Origin: CAJCIY01 sp036379355
Lineage (GTDB): Bacteria; Actinomycetota; Actinomycetes; Mycobacteriales; CAJCIY01
NCBI GenBank assembly: GCA_036379355.1
Contig: DASVGV010000081.1
Location: 7,703-71,702 of the forward strand
Direction: 5' to 3'
DNA: 64,000 nucleotides
Shown here: positions 43,732-52,624 of the stretch, in pieces
How the letters are laid out: each line of letters begins with the position of its first letter
How positions within the stretch are numbered: position 1 is the first letter of the stretch
The notes under the pieces: model-generated
The model's input: the letters and a program-made list of their open reading frames with translations, nothing else
What the model was told of the DNA's origin: nothing
Databases searched by the model: none
Position numbers and translations under genes: made by a program

Positions 43732-45132
43732 TCAGGCGGCGTAGGGCGGGACGGTGTACCCGCCCAGCAGCTGCTCGAGCCGGGCCGCGACGGCGAGCGC
43801 CGTCCGGTCCCGGTGCGAGCCGGCGATGACCTGGACGCCGATCGGCAGGCCGTCGCGCGACGTGCCGACCCGGACCACGGTGACCGGCAGGCCGACGACG
43901 CCCGCGTACCCGAGCCAGCAGCCGGCCACGATCGTGGGCACGGCGGCCCCGTCCACGTCGACGGTCCGTTCGAGAACGGACCGGTCGTCGTGGGGAACCG
44001 CGGGTGTCGGCCAGGCCGGTGCGAGCAGCACGTCGTGGTCGGCGTACCAGTCGCGCCACCGGCGCTGCAGGGCAACGCGGGCGGTGTCGTGGCGGAGCCA
44101 GGCGATGGCGGTACCGCCGGCGGTGTCGTCCTCGCCGGAGGTCGCGTCGACGCCGCCGGGCGTGCCGGAGAGCGCCATCGCGGCGGTGATGAGCGGCATG
44201 AACTGCGCGGCTGCCTCCCCCAGCGACACCGGCGGCGCCCCGTCGTCCACCCGGGCGCCGTCGCCCGCCAGCGCGGCGGCCGCGGCATGTACGGCGGCCC
44301 GGACCTCCTGGGACACGGGGAAGTCGGCGTCGTCGGTGAGCACCGAGACCCGCCACGGCGCCGGCGCCGGGTCGGGGAGCCGCAGCGACCAGCCGTGCTC
44401 GGGCTCCTCCGGGCCGGCAAGCACCGCCAGCAGCAGGTCGAGGTCCGCGACCGTGCGGGCGAGGGGGCCGACGACGTTGATGTCGGCGACCGTCGTACCC
44501 CCGCCGAGGTGGGCGACGTACCCGCGCTGCGGGACGACGCCGAACGTCGGCTTGTGCCCGGCGATGCCGCAGAAGTTCGACGGCACCCGGATGGAGCCGC
44601 CGATGTCGGTCCCGACCTCGAACGCGGTCAGGCCGGTCGCGACGGCCGCGGCGGCGCCGCCCGACGAGCCGCCGGGGGTGCGGGCGAGGTCCCAGGGGTT
44701 GTTGGTGGTTCCGTACACGCCGCCCGCGGTCTGGTAGTCGCCCGACCAGCGCGGCAGGTTGGTCTTGCCGAAGATCACCGCACCGGCCGCGCGGACGCGG
44801 GCGACCGCCGCCGCGTCCTCGGTGGGGACGCGGTCGGCGAGCTCGACCGCCCCGCCGGTCGTCGTGAGGCCGGCCGTGTCGAGGGCGTCCTTGATCGTGC
44901 ACGGCAACCCGTGCAGGGGCCCGAGCCAGCGGTCGTGCGCGGCCTGCTCGTCGCAGTGCGCCGCGACCTGCATCGCGCGGTCGGCATCGAGGGTCACCAC
45001 GGCGTTCAGGTCACCGTTCAGCCGGTCGACCCGGTCGAGGTACGCGGTGAGCAGCTCGCGGCTGGACACCTGCTTGCTGCGTACGAGGGCTTGGAGGGCG
45101 GTGGCGCTCTGTACGGGAAGGTCGCTGGCCAT
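43732..45132 (-). CDS. Amidase-signature family amidase
   Basis: A 466-residue cytosolic amidase with the Ser-cisSer-Lys triad. The Lys lies in CTIKDALDTAGL, and the signature has GGSSGGAAAAVATG followed by GTDIGGSIRVPSNFCGIAGHKPT. The family hydrolyses carboxamides, including aryl and nitrile-derived amides, and also contains the GatA subunit; the lack of gatB/gatC neighbours argues against GatA. ATG 45132 is preferred to a start seven codons upstream. It ends just past the bidirectional hairpin. Confidence 0.93.
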   Translation of the reverse strand: MASDLPVQSATALQALVRSKQVSSRELLTAYLDRVDRLNGDLNAVVTLDADRAMQVAAHCDEQAAHDRWLGPLHGLPCTIKDALDTAGLTTTGGAVELADRVPTEDAAAVARVRAAGAVIFGKTNLPRWSGDYQTAGGVYGTTNNPWDLARTPGGSSGGAAAAVATGLTAFEVGTDIGGSIRVPSNFCGIAGHKPTFGVVPQRGYVAHLGGGTTVADINVVGPLARTVADLDLLLAVLAGPEEPEHGWSLRLPDPAPAPWRVSVLTDDADFPVSQEVRAAVHAAAAALAGDGARVDDGAPPVSLGEAAAQFMPLITAAMALSGTPGGVDATSGEDDTAGGTAIAWLRHDTARVALQRRWRDWYADHDVLLAPAWPTPAVPHDDRSVLERTVDVDGAAVPTIVAGCWLGYAGVVGLPVTVVRVGTSRDGLPIGVQVIAGSHRDRTALAVAARLEQLLGGYTVPPYAA

Positions 45133-45227
45133 CGCCCCACCCTGGCACGGCACCAGGCGGCCGGTGGCCGTGTCAGGATGCCGCCAGCCCGAGGCCGGTC
45201 GGGCCGGGCGCGGAGGGAGGCCGGTTC

Positions 45228-46487
45228 GTGCCGGAACGGCGGAAGGCAGGGAGATCCCTGCGTTGCGGGCGGTGGCTGTTGCGTCGGGTGGTGCCGGTCG
45301 CCGTGGCCGTCCTCGCCGCGGCGGCGTGCGGCAGCTCGGCGGCGCCCGCGGGTGGTGGGGCGACGAAGACCGGGGACGACGTCCCGGCGGTCGCGCACCT
45401 CGGGCCGCGGTCGTTCGCCGGTGCCGGGCCGTTCTCCGTCGGCGTGACCACGCTGACGCTGCCCGGCGACAAGGCGCCGGTCGAGGTCTGGTATCCCGCC
45501 ACGGCGGCGGCGGTGGCCGGGACGCCGACGGTCAGCTACAACGTCGAGGACTACCTGCCCGCGGCGCTCCGGAAGCTGTTCCCGGCGGGCTTCCAGGGCG
45601 GCGTCTACCCCACCGACGCGCACCGGGACGTGCCGGTCGCCGCCGGCCGGTTCCCGCTGGTCGCGTTCACCCACGGCTACTCGGGGTTCCGCACCCAGTC
45701 GACCTTCCTGACCACGCACCTCGCCTCCTGGGGCTTCGTGGTCGCCGCGCCGGACCTGCTCGACAACGACCTGACGGCCGTGCTGAGCGGGACCAAGGCG
45801 GCGGGGTCCGCCGCCGACATCGCCGAGGTGCGCGACACGATCACGCTGATGGCTCAGCAGAGCGGCGCGCCGACGGGCCGGTTCGCCGGGCACGTGGACC
45901 TGTCCCGCGTTGCGGCGATCGGCCACTCGCTGGGCGGCGCGGCCTCCGAGGCGGTGGCGTCCGTCGACCCCCGGGTGACCACGTTCATCGGGATGGCCGG
46001 CGCGACCGTCGGCTCGTTCGGCCAGGCCTCCTCGGGCCCCGGCAGCGCGGTGCCGGCCAAGCCCGGGATGCTCCTGGTCGGAACGGCGGACCAGGTGGCG
46101 AGCCCGGCGGGTATCGCGGCCGCGTACACCGCCATGCAGGCGCCCAAGCGCCTGGTCACCCTGCGGGACTTCGGCCACCTCGTGTTCGCCGACATCTGCC
46201 AGATCGGTACGGGCAAGGGCGGGCTCGCCGGCATGGCGCAGGCGGCCGGCCTGCCCCTGCCGGGCAACCTCGAGAAGCTGGCGACCGACGGGTGCAGCCC
46301 GCCCGACGCCCCGGTCACGACCGCGTGGCCGGTGATCCGGCAGGCCGTGACCGCGCAGCTGCGGCACGTCTTCGGCTTCGACCGGACCGACGCCGGGCTG
46401 GCCGGGCTGACGGCGGCCTACCCGCAGGTCGTGGCGGTCGACACCACCGCGGCCGCCGCTCCGTCGCCCGCGGTCAGCCCGGGCTGA
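45228..46487 (+). CDS. Alpha/beta-hydrolase lipoprotein (PAF-acetylhydrolase-like)
   Basis: A 419-residue exported esterase-like protein. A lipoprotein signal ends at Cys34 (LAAAAC). The hydrolase core includes FPLVAFTHGYSGFR (oxyanion region), the nucleophile elbow GHSLGG, GTADQVASP with the likely Asp, and a His in FGHLVF. The pattern matches platelet-activating-factor-acetylhydrolase and chlorophyllase/dienelactone-hydrolase-like proteins; the substrate is unknown. GTG 45228 is preceded by a GGAGGGAGG ribosome site. Its last 14 bases overlap the end of the convergent MFS gene. Confidence 0.87.
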   Translation: MPERRKAGRSLRCGRWLLRRVVPVAVAVLAAAACGSSAAPAGGGATKTGDDVPAVAHLGPRSFAGAGPFSVGVTTLTLPGDKAPVEVWYPATAAAVAGTPTVSYNVEDYLPAALRKLFPAGFQGGVYPTDAHRDVPVAAGRFPLVAFTHGYSGFRTQSTFLTTHLASWGFVVAAPDLLDNDLTAVLSGTKAAGSAADIAEVRDTITLMAQQSGAPTGRFAGHVDLSRVAAIGHSLGGAASEAVASVDPRVTTFIGMAGATVGSFGQASSGPGSAVPAKPGMLLVGTADQVASPAGIAAAYTAMQAPKRLVTLRDFGHLVFADICQIGTGKGGLAGMAQAAGLPLPGNLEKLATDGCSPPDAPVTTAWPVIRQAVTAQLRHVFGFDRTDAGLAGLTAAYPQVVAVDTTAAAAPSPAVSPG

Positions 46488-47739
46488 TGCCGGTGTCGGC
46501 CAGCGCGTCCAGGGTCGGGGTGGGCACGGCCGCAGCCCCCTCGGCGCGGGCGAGGAGCAGGCCGGCCACGGTGGCGACCAGCGCCAGCGCGCTGACGAAC
46601 GCGGCGTAGTAGATCCCCGCGTCGTGCAGCCCGATGTGGGTCGTGATGACGCCGACGACGATGACCGGCACGCTGAACGAGAGGTACGCGACGAGATAGA
46701 TGGTGCCGATCAGGGCGCCCCGTTCGTGCGGCGCCGCCAGGTTCGACAGGTGGCGGAACGCACCGAGGAAGCTGGCGCCGAACCCGATGCCGGTGGCGGC
46801 GGTCGCCACGAAGAACCAGGTCGCGCTGCCGGCCAGCATGGTCGCGAGGGTGACGGCCGCGCCCACCGCGAGGACGGCGCTCCCACCGATCATGGCGTGA
46901 TGCGGCGAGCGCCGCTGGATGAGCACGGTGACGATGGCGCCGGTGCTGGTCAGCGCGAAGATGACCAGCCCACCCCAGACGGCGTCGCTCGAGTGCGCCA
47001 GGTCCTCGGCGATGGACGGGCCGAGGGAGAAGTACAGGCCGCCGAGCGACCACGAGGCGATCAGCGCCGGCAGCGCCGCGACGAACGCGCGCCGCGCCGG
47101 CCGCGGGATGCCCGCGTTCGGTCGCAACGCGCCGAGGTGCAGGGTGCGTCGCGCACCGGGCTCCGGAATGACGAGCACGGAGATCAGGCCGACGAGGGAC
47201 GACCCCAGCAGCAGCCAGAACACCAGGTGGGTGGGGGCGGGCCCGTACTGGATCACCGCGCCGGCTCCGAGCGCCGCCACGGCGAGGGCGGCGCTGGAGC
47301 CGCCGCTGTTGACCGTGGCGCCGAGCGTCGGCCGGTCCGCGGGCGCGAGCTCGAGCAACGCCGCCCCGAGCGCACCGACACCCGCCCCGGTGGCGATGCC
47401 CTGCAGGCTGCGGGCGGCGAACAGCGCTCCGATGCCGTGGGCGTCGAGGAACAGCACGGCGGCGCCCGCCTCGGCGGCGAGCGACAGCGCGATCATCGGC
47501 CGGCGGCCGACGTAGTCCGACAGCGAACCGGCGAACAGCAGCACCACCAGCAGCGCGCCCGCGTACACCGCGAAGACCTCGGTGAGGGAGATCGCCGAGA
47601 AGTGCCAGGCCTGCTGGTAGACGCCGTACAAGGGGGAGACGACGGCCGAGCCGCCGAGGACGATGCCCAGGAGGACGACCGTCCACCAGAAGGCCCCGGC
47701 GTTGCGCAGCCGTGCGGCTCCGATCGTGGCCGCCGTCAC
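46474..47739 (-). CDS. MFS transporter
   Basis: A 421-residue polytopic protein with about twelve helices of the major facilitator superfamily. The inter-helix 2-3 motif appears as FAGSLSDYVGRRPM, and a second one around RRSPHHAM. It is probably a proton-driven exporter of small molecules; no substrate can be assigned. It is divergent from the NarL-type histidine kinase across 158 bases that contain an 8-base inverted repeat, a possible operator. The 3' end overlaps the lipoprotein hydrolase by 14 bases. Confidence 0.88.
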   Translation of the reverse strand: MTAATIGAARLRNAGAFWWTVVLLGIVLGGSAVVSPLYGVYQQAWHFSAISLTEVFAVYAGALLVVLLFAGSLSDYVGRRPMIALSLAAEAGAAVLFLDAHGIGALFAARSLQGIATGAGVGALGAALLELAPADRPTLGATVNSGGSSAALAVAALGAGAVIQYGPAPTHLVFWLLLGSSLVGLISVLVIPEPGARRTLHLGALRPNAGIPRPARRAFVAALPALIASWSLGGLYFSLGPSIAEDLAHSSDAVWGGLVIFALTSTGAIVTVLIQRRSPHHAMIGGSAVLAVGAAVTLATMLAGSATWFFVATAATGIGFGASFLGAFRHLSNLAAPHERGALIGTIYLVAYLSFSVPVIVVGVITTHIGLHDAGIYYAAFVSALALVATVAGLLLARAEGAAAVPTPTLDALADTGISPG

Positions 47740-47761
47740 CGCCTGGACCCTCCTCGCCGCA

Positions 47762-47781
47762 CGACGGGTGCCAACCCGTCG
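47762..47781. repeat. Inverted repeat in the MFS/histidine-kinase divergent region
   Basis: CGACGGGT (47762-47769) and ACCCGTCG (47774-47781) pair perfectly around GCCA. It lies 23 bases upstream of the MFS start. It could be an operator or a leader hairpin. Confidence 0.4.
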
Positions 47782-47897
47782 CGGCGGGCGCGCTATTCCG
47801 CCCTGCGCCGGCGCGCGCCGGGGGTGGGGCTGGCACGACCGCAGGTTCGGGGGGTGGCGCCCTCGCCGCCGGCGCCGCCGCGCGCCAGGCTGAACCC

Positions 47898-49220
47898 ATG
47901 ATCGAGGCCAGCTCCCCGGCCGCGCGCGCCCCGCGCCGCGTCCCCGCGTTCTTCACCGCGCTGCTCACGCGGCGCACCTGGGCAGAGCTGCTGTACGCGC
48001 TGGTCGGCCTGCCGCAGGGCGTCTTCGGATTCGTGTTCGTCGTCGTGACGACGAGCCTGTCGCTGGGCCTGATCGTCACCTTCGTCGGCCTGCCGCTCCT
48101 GGCCGCCAGCGGACTGGTGGCCCGGTGGATCGGCTGGCAGTGGCGGGAGGGGACCAACGCCTTCCTCGGCTGGGACACGCCGGCGCCCCGTCGGTTCCGC
48201 AGCGGGCGAGGGCTGTTCGGCTGGCTCGGCGCGTGTCTGGTGGACGGCACCGCGTGGCGAGCCCGCATCTACCTCCTGCTCAAGCTCCCGCTGGGCATCG
48301 CGTCCTTCGTCACCGCTGTCGTCTGCTACGTCGACGGGCTGGGGTTCCTGACGTACGGGATCTGGTACCGCTGGCTGCCGTGCACCACCGACGACGGGGT
48401 CTGCCACCGTGCCGCCACGCTGTGGGGCGGGTACTACGTCGACTCCGCGCCGCGCATCCTCTGGGTGGCCGCCGTGGGCCTGCTCCTGCTGCTCGTCGGA
48501 CCCTGGGCGGTTCGCCTCGTGCTGTTCGTCGACCGGGTGGCGGTCGGAGCGCTGCTCGGCCCGTCGTGGAACGCGACGCGGGTCGAGGAGCTGGAGCAGA
48601 CGCGCGCCCACGCCGTGGACGACGCGGCGGCGACACTGCGGCGCATCGAGCGCGACCTGCACGACGGGACGCAAGCCCGGTTGGTTGCGCTGGCCATGAA
48701 CGTCGGCCTGGCCAAGGAGAAGCTGGCCGAGGGCGCCGACCCCGCGGACGCGGCGGAGCTCCTGGACCGGGCCCACCGCACCGCCAAGGAGGCGATCACC
48801 GAGGTCCGCGACCTGGCCCGCGGCATCCATCCGGCGGTGCTGGACGCCGGCCTGGACACGGCGCTCACGACCCTGGCCGCGCAGAGCGCCGTACCCGTAC
48901 GGCTGACCACGCGCCTCACCGCACGGGCGACGCCCGCGATCGAGACGATCGCGTACTTCTGCGCCGCGGAGCTGGTCACCAACGTGGCCAAGCACAGTGG
49001 GGCGATCAGCGCGGCGCTCGACGCGCGCACGGCCGGCGGCCGGCTGCGGCTGCAGGTCTCCGACGACGGTTCCGGCGGCGCGCAGGTCGGGGCGGGTACG
49101 GGGCTCAGCGGCCTGCACGAGCGGGTCCGCGCGGTCGACGGCATGCTGACCGTCCACAGTCCGGTCGGCGGGCCGACCGTGGTCACCGTCGACCTCCCTC
49201 TCCAGTCGGGAGCGTCGTGA
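47898..49220 (+). CDS. NarL-type sensor histidine kinase with membrane sensor domain
   Basis: A 440-residue kinase. The N-terminal 215 residues form a putative membrane sensor with four helices and a Cys-containing loop (PCTTDDGVCH, about 161-170). The HisKA_3 dimerisation domain has His255 in ERDLHDGTQARL. HATPase_c follows with AELVTNVAKHSG and DDGSGGAQVGAGTGLSGLHERV. The stimulus is unknown; the architecture is like the sensors that respond to cell-envelope stress. ATG 47898 is chosen over longer starts because the domain begins there. The response regulator overlaps its stop. Confidence 0.92.
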   Translation: MIEASSPAARAPRRVPAFFTALLTRRTWAELLYALVGLPQGVFGFVFVVVTTSLSLGLIVTFVGLPLLAASGLVARWIGWQWREGTNAFLGWDTPAPRRFRSGRGLFGWLGACLVDGTAWRARIYLLLKLPLGIASFVTAVVCYVDGLGFLTYGIWYRWLPCTTDDGVCHRAATLWGGYYVDSAPRILWVAAVGLLLLLVGPWAVRLVLFVDRVAVGALLGPSWNATRVEELEQTRAHAVDDAAATLRRIERDLHDGTQARLVALAMNVGLAKEKLAEGADPADAAELLDRAHRTAKEAITEVRDLARGIHPAVLDAGLDTALTTLAAQSAVPVRLTTRLTARATPAIETIAYFCAAELVTNVAKHSGAISAALDARTAGGRLRLQVSDDGSGGAQVGAGTGLSGLHERVRAVDGMLTVHSPVGGPTVVTVDLPLQSGAS

Positions 49221-49864
49221 TGCGGGTGATGATCGCGGAGGACAGCGCGATCCTGCGGGACGGCCTGACCCAGCTGCTCGTCGACCGGGGCCACGAGGTC
49301 GCCGCCGCCGTCGCGGACGGAGACGCGCTCCGGGCCGCCGTCGCGGCGGACCCGCCGGACGTCTGTGTCGTCGACATCCGGATGCCGCCGTCGTTCACCG
49401 ACGAGGGACTGCGCGCGGCGATCGCGTTGCGCCGCGAGCACCCGGACGTCGGCGTCCTGGTCTTCTCCCAGTACGTCGAGACCCGGTACGCCGCCGAGCT
49501 GCTCGCCGGCTCGACGCGCGGGGTGGGCTACCTGCTCAAGGACCGCGTCGCCGACGTCCGCGAGTTCGTCGAGGCCCTTGCCCGGGTGGCGGCCGGCGGA
49601 ACCGCACTCGACCCCGAGGTGGTCGCGCAGTTGCTGCACGCCAGCCGCCGGGTCGACGCACTTGCGGCGCTGACCCCGCGGGAGCGGGAGGTGCTCTCCG
49701 CCATGGCGGAGGGCCGCTCCAATGCCGGCATCGCCGCGGCTCTCGTCGTCAGCGAGCGGGCGGTGGAGAAGCACGTGGCGAGCATCCTGGTGAAGCTCGG
49801 CCTGCCGCCGTCGGACACCGACAACCGCCGGGTGCTCGCCGTCCTGCGCTACCTGGAGTCTTGA
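49220..49864 (+). CDS. NarL/LuxR-family response regulator
   Basis: A 214-residue regulator with a receiver domain (1-120) and a LuxR-type helix-turn-helix (about 150-210). The acidic pocket is MIAEDSAIL, the phospho-acceptor Asp52 lies in VVDIRMPP, and the Lys is in LLKDRV. The effector shows LTPREREVLSAMAEGRSNAGIAAAL and VEKHVASILVKLGL. ATG 49220 overlaps the kinase stop by one base (TGATG); GTG 49217 is an alternative. Together the two form a coupled two-component system, and the divergent MFS gene is a candidate target (inference). Confidence 0.94.
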   Translation: MRVMIAEDSAILRDGLTQLLVDRGHEVAAAVADGDALRAAVAADPPDVCVVDIRMPPSFTDEGLRAAIALRREHPDVGVLVFSQYVETRYAAELLAGSTRGVGYLLKDRVADVREFVEALARVAAGGTALDPEVVAQLLHASRRVDALAALTPREREVLSAMAEGRSNAGIAAALVVSERAVEKHVASILVKLGLPPSDTDNRRVLAVLRYLES

Positions 49865-49930
49865 ACCGGCCGGCCGGGGTGCCGTACGCTCGGCGTCCCG
49901 TCCACCCCTGCGAGCGATCAGGGCCGAGAC

Positions 49931-50803
49931 ATGACAGCGCACGCCACCGTCGCGGAGATCTCGCGGTGCCCGGTCAAGTCGATGCTCGGCGAGCAGCCCG
50001 ATGTCGCCACCCTCACCGAGTCCGGCATCGCCGGCGACCGCGCCTGGGCGCTGGTCGACACCCAGACCGGCAAGATCGCCAGCGCCAAGACCCCGCGGCT
50101 GTGGGCCGGGCTGCTCGCGCTGCGGGCGACCTACCCCGACGGGCAGGACGGGTACGGCAGCGTCCGGATCCAGGGCGGCGACGGCCGAGTCCTGCGCAGC
50201 GACGACCCCGACATCGACACGGCGCTGAGCGCGCTCGTCGGGCGTGACGTGCGGCTCGAGTCCGGCCCCGCGGCGGACGGCACCTACGACGAGATGTGGC
50301 CGGACATCGAGGGGATGGCGCCGGCCGAGTTCGTCGCCAGCACGCGCAGCGGGTCGGAGCCCGGCGGCGAGCCGGTCAGCGCGCTGCCGATCGGCATGCT
50401 GGCACCGGGCACGTACCAGGACGTCGCGCCGATCACGCTGATGACGACCGCGTCCCTGCGCGGCGCAGCCGCCCTGTACCCCGAGGGCCGGTGGGACCCG
50501 CGGCGGTTCCGGTCGAGCATCCTCATCGACCACCCGGGCGACGAGCTGGTGGAGCAGGAGTGGGTCGGGCGCACCCTCCGCATCGGGACCGCGGTCCTGT
50601 CGGTCTTCGCGCCGACTCCCCGCTGCGTGATGATCACGCTCGACCAGCAGGACCTGCCCACCGACGCGGGACTGCTGCGGACACTGGCCAAGCACAACCG
50701 GCTCGAGGTCGCCGGCACCGGGCGGTTCGCCTGCCTCGGCGCCTACGCCACGGTGTCGCAGCCCGGCGAGATCCGGGTCGGGGACGACGTCGTCGTCGAC
50801 TGA
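49931..50803 (+). CDS. MOSC-domain protein
   Basis: A 290-residue protein with an N-terminal beta-barrel (MOSC_N; VAEISRCPVKSMLGEQ) and a C-terminal MOSC domain (RFRSSILIDHPGDELVEQEWVG...FAPTPRCVMITLDQQDLP). The conserved Cys of the MOSC fold that contacts sulfur or molybdopterin is present in PRCVM. Relatives (YcbX, mARC, YiiM) are Mo-dependent N-hydroxyl reductases or sulfur carriers. It may use the same cofactor that moaA supplies. The frame ends at TGA 50801-50803, and the DUF488 homology begins only about 15 bases later. Confidence 0.9.
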   Translation: MTAHATVAEISRCPVKSMLGEQPDVATLTESGIAGDRAWALVDTQTGKIASAKTPRLWAGLLALRATYPDGQDGYGSVRIQGGDGRVLRSDDPDIDTALSALVGRDVRLESGPAADGTYDEMWPDIEGMAPAEFVASTRSGSEPGGEPVSALPIGMLAPGTYQDVAPITLMTTASLRGAAALYPEGRWDPRRFRSSILIDHPGDELVEQEWVGRTLRIGTAVLSVFAPTPRCVMITLDQQDLPTDAGLLRTLAKHNRLEVAGTGRFACLGAYATVSQPGEIRVGDDVVVD

Positions 50804-50891
50804 GCGGTCGGCGTCGCTGCTCACGGTCGGGCACGGACGGCTGGATCGCGACGGCCTGGGGTCGCTGCTGGCCGGGGCCGGCGTCCAGCAG

Positions 50892-51335
50892 GTGGTCGAC
50901 GTCCGCCGCTACCCGGGCAGCCGGGCGAACCCCGACGTGCACACCGATGCCCTGGCCGGCTGGCTGCCCGATCGCGGGATCGGCTACCGGTGGGAGGAGC
51001 GGCTCGGCGGGCGGCGGTCCCTGCCGCGGGGCGCGGCGTCCCCCGACCCGTGGTGGACGGTCGCGGCGTTCCGGGCGTACGCCGCCCACACCCGGACCGG
51101 CGAGTTCCGGGCCGCACTGGCTGCGGTCCTGGACGAGAGCGATGCGCTCGTGACGGCCGTGATGTGCAGCGAGAGCGTGTGGTGGCGCTGCCATCGGCGG
51201 CTCATCGCCGACGTCGCCGTGCTGGCGTACGGCCGGCCGGTCCGGCACCTGATGCCCGGCGGCCGGCTGACCGAGCATCGTCCGGCGGCCGGCGCGCGCG
51301 TGCGTCCGGACGGCCTCGTCGTCTGGGACGTCTGA
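50892..51335 (+). CDS. DUF488-family protein (5' end uncertain)
   Basis: A DUF488 protein of at least 147 residues. The family segments VDVRRYPGSRANP, IGYRWEERLGGRR and the Cys/His motif CSESVWWRCHRRLIAD are clear. GTG 50892 is the first usual start codon, but the family N-terminus (LLTVGHGRL...) is encoded upstream in the same frame from about 50817, where no ATG, GTG or TTG exists in any forward frame. The true start may be CTG 50817, or a base may be missing. The function of DUF488 is unknown. Confidence 0.8.
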   Translation: MVDVRRYPGSRANPDVHTDALAGWLPDRGIGYRWEERLGGRRSLPRGAASPDPWWTVAAFRAYAAHTRTGEFRAALAAVLDESDALVTAVMCSESVWWRCHRRLIADVAVLAYGRPVRHLMPGGRLTEHRPAAGARVRPDGLVVWDV

Positions 51336-51351
51336 CCGGAGTTCTTGTCGC

Positions 51352-52590
51352 TCAGGCGTAGCGCGCGTCCTGGCCGGCGCTGGTGCGCCCGGCGCGCACC
51401 TCCGAGACAGCACCGGACAGGTCGGCGAGCAGGTCGTCGATCACATGGACGTGGTACGGCGAGAGCATCACGTGCAGGCCGCCGGGCTGGCGGTCGAGCC
51501 ACCACCGCCGCTCCTCCAGCGAGTCGGCCACGGCGGCCATGTCGACCTCGTCGCTGGTGAACTGGAACACCGACGCGTCCGGCTTCGCGGTGAGCCGCAG
51601 GCCGTCGATCGCCTCGATGCCGGCGATGAGCCGCCGGGTCGCGTCCCGGACCGCCCGCGTCTTGGCGAGGTAGCCCTCCTCGCCGTGGTAGCGCAGCGCG
51701 GCCCAGGCGCCGGCGATCGGCGGCGCGGGACGGGTGCCGGCCGGGGTCGGCGACCCGTACAGCCCGCCGCCCCAGACCCCGTCGTCGAACCAGATGCGCT
51801 TGTACGACGTCTCCGCGTCGCGGAACGCGATCACCGAGGCACCCTTGAACGCGTACCCGTACTTGTGGATGTCGGCACTGATGCTCGTGACGTCCGGGAC
51901 GCGAAAGTCCCACAGCGGCAGGGGTTCTCCGAGCCTCTCCCAGAACGGCAGCAGCAGTCCGCCGAGGCACGCGTCGACGTGGCAGAGCACACCCGCGTCG
52001 GCCGCCGCGGCGGCCACCTCCTCGACCGGGTCGATGACCCCGTACGGGTAGCACGGCGCACTGGCCACCACCATGATCGTGTCCGGTCCGATCGCGTCCT
52101 TCAGCGCGGCGGGATCCACGCGCAGGTCGTCCCGGAGGCCGACGCGGGTCTGCCGGACGCCCAGCAGGTGGCAGGCCTTGGCGAAGGCGGGGTGCGCGGT
52201 CTGACCGGTGACGATCTCCGGCTGCTCGATGCCCCGCTCGCGGGCGACGCTGCGGGCCACCTGCACCGCCACGAAGATCGACTCCGTACCGCCGGACGTC
52301 AGCCCGGCCCGTCCCGGCTGGCCGTGCAGCAGCCCGGCGACCATGTCGGACGCCTCGTGCTCGAGCCGGGCGAGGCTCGGGAAACGCAGGGGGTTCAGGG
52401 CGTTCTCGGCGAGGTACTCGCGGCTGACGCCGGCCAGCAGCTCCTCGAGCACCGGGTCGTCCGGGTGGTAGATCAGGCTGAAGATCCGCCCCTCGCGCCA
52501 CGGCGCGTCGTCGTGCCGGTTGGCGCGCAGCGCGGCGAGGACGTCGTCGGGCGGCGTGCCCCGGGCGGGAAGGTCGTGTGCGTCGGCCAT
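51352..52590 (-). CDS. PLP-dependent decarboxylase/lyase of the sphingosine-1-phosphate-lyase group
   Basis: A 412-residue fold-type-I PLP enzyme. Seen elements are NPLRFPSLARLEHEA, TSGGTESIFVAVQVAR (phosphate binding), the Asp206 region HVDACLGG, and Lys243 in SADIHKYGYAFKG, the Schiff-base lysine. The pattern HKYGYxxKG and the N-terminal NPLxFPSL match S1P-lyase-like group II decarboxylases rather than glutamate decarboxylase GadB. The substrate might be a phosphorylated long-chain base or an amino acid; it is not decided by sequence. It is the last gene of a same-strand run from 55978. Confidence 0.9.
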   Translation of the reverse strand: MADAHDLPARGTPPDDVLAALRANRHDDAPWREGRIFSLIYHPDDPVLEELLAGVSREYLAENALNPLRFPSLARLEHEASDMVAGLLHGQPGRAGLTSGGTESIFVAVQVARSVARERGIEQPEIVTGQTAHPAFAKACHLLGVRQTRVGLRDDLRVDPAALKDAIGPDTIMVVASAPCYPYGVIDPVEEVAAAAADAGVLCHVDACLGGLLLPFWERLGEPLPLWDFRVPDVTSISADIHKYGYAFKGASVIAFRDAETSYKRIWFDDGVWGGGLYGSPTPAGTRPAPPIAGAWAALRYHGEEGYLAKTRAVRDATRRLIAGIEAIDGLRLTAKPDASVFQFTSDEVDMAAVADSLEERRWWLDRQPGGLHVMLSPYHVHVIDDLLADLSGAVSEVRAGRTSAGQDARYA

Positions 52591-52624
52591 GGCGCGAGAG
52601 TACGGCCCGGGCCGCCGGCCGCTC

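Noticed and set aside
43732..45132. Amidase considered as GatA of the tRNA amidotransferase.
   Set aside because: There is no gatB or gatC nearby and the sequence looks like a general amidase.
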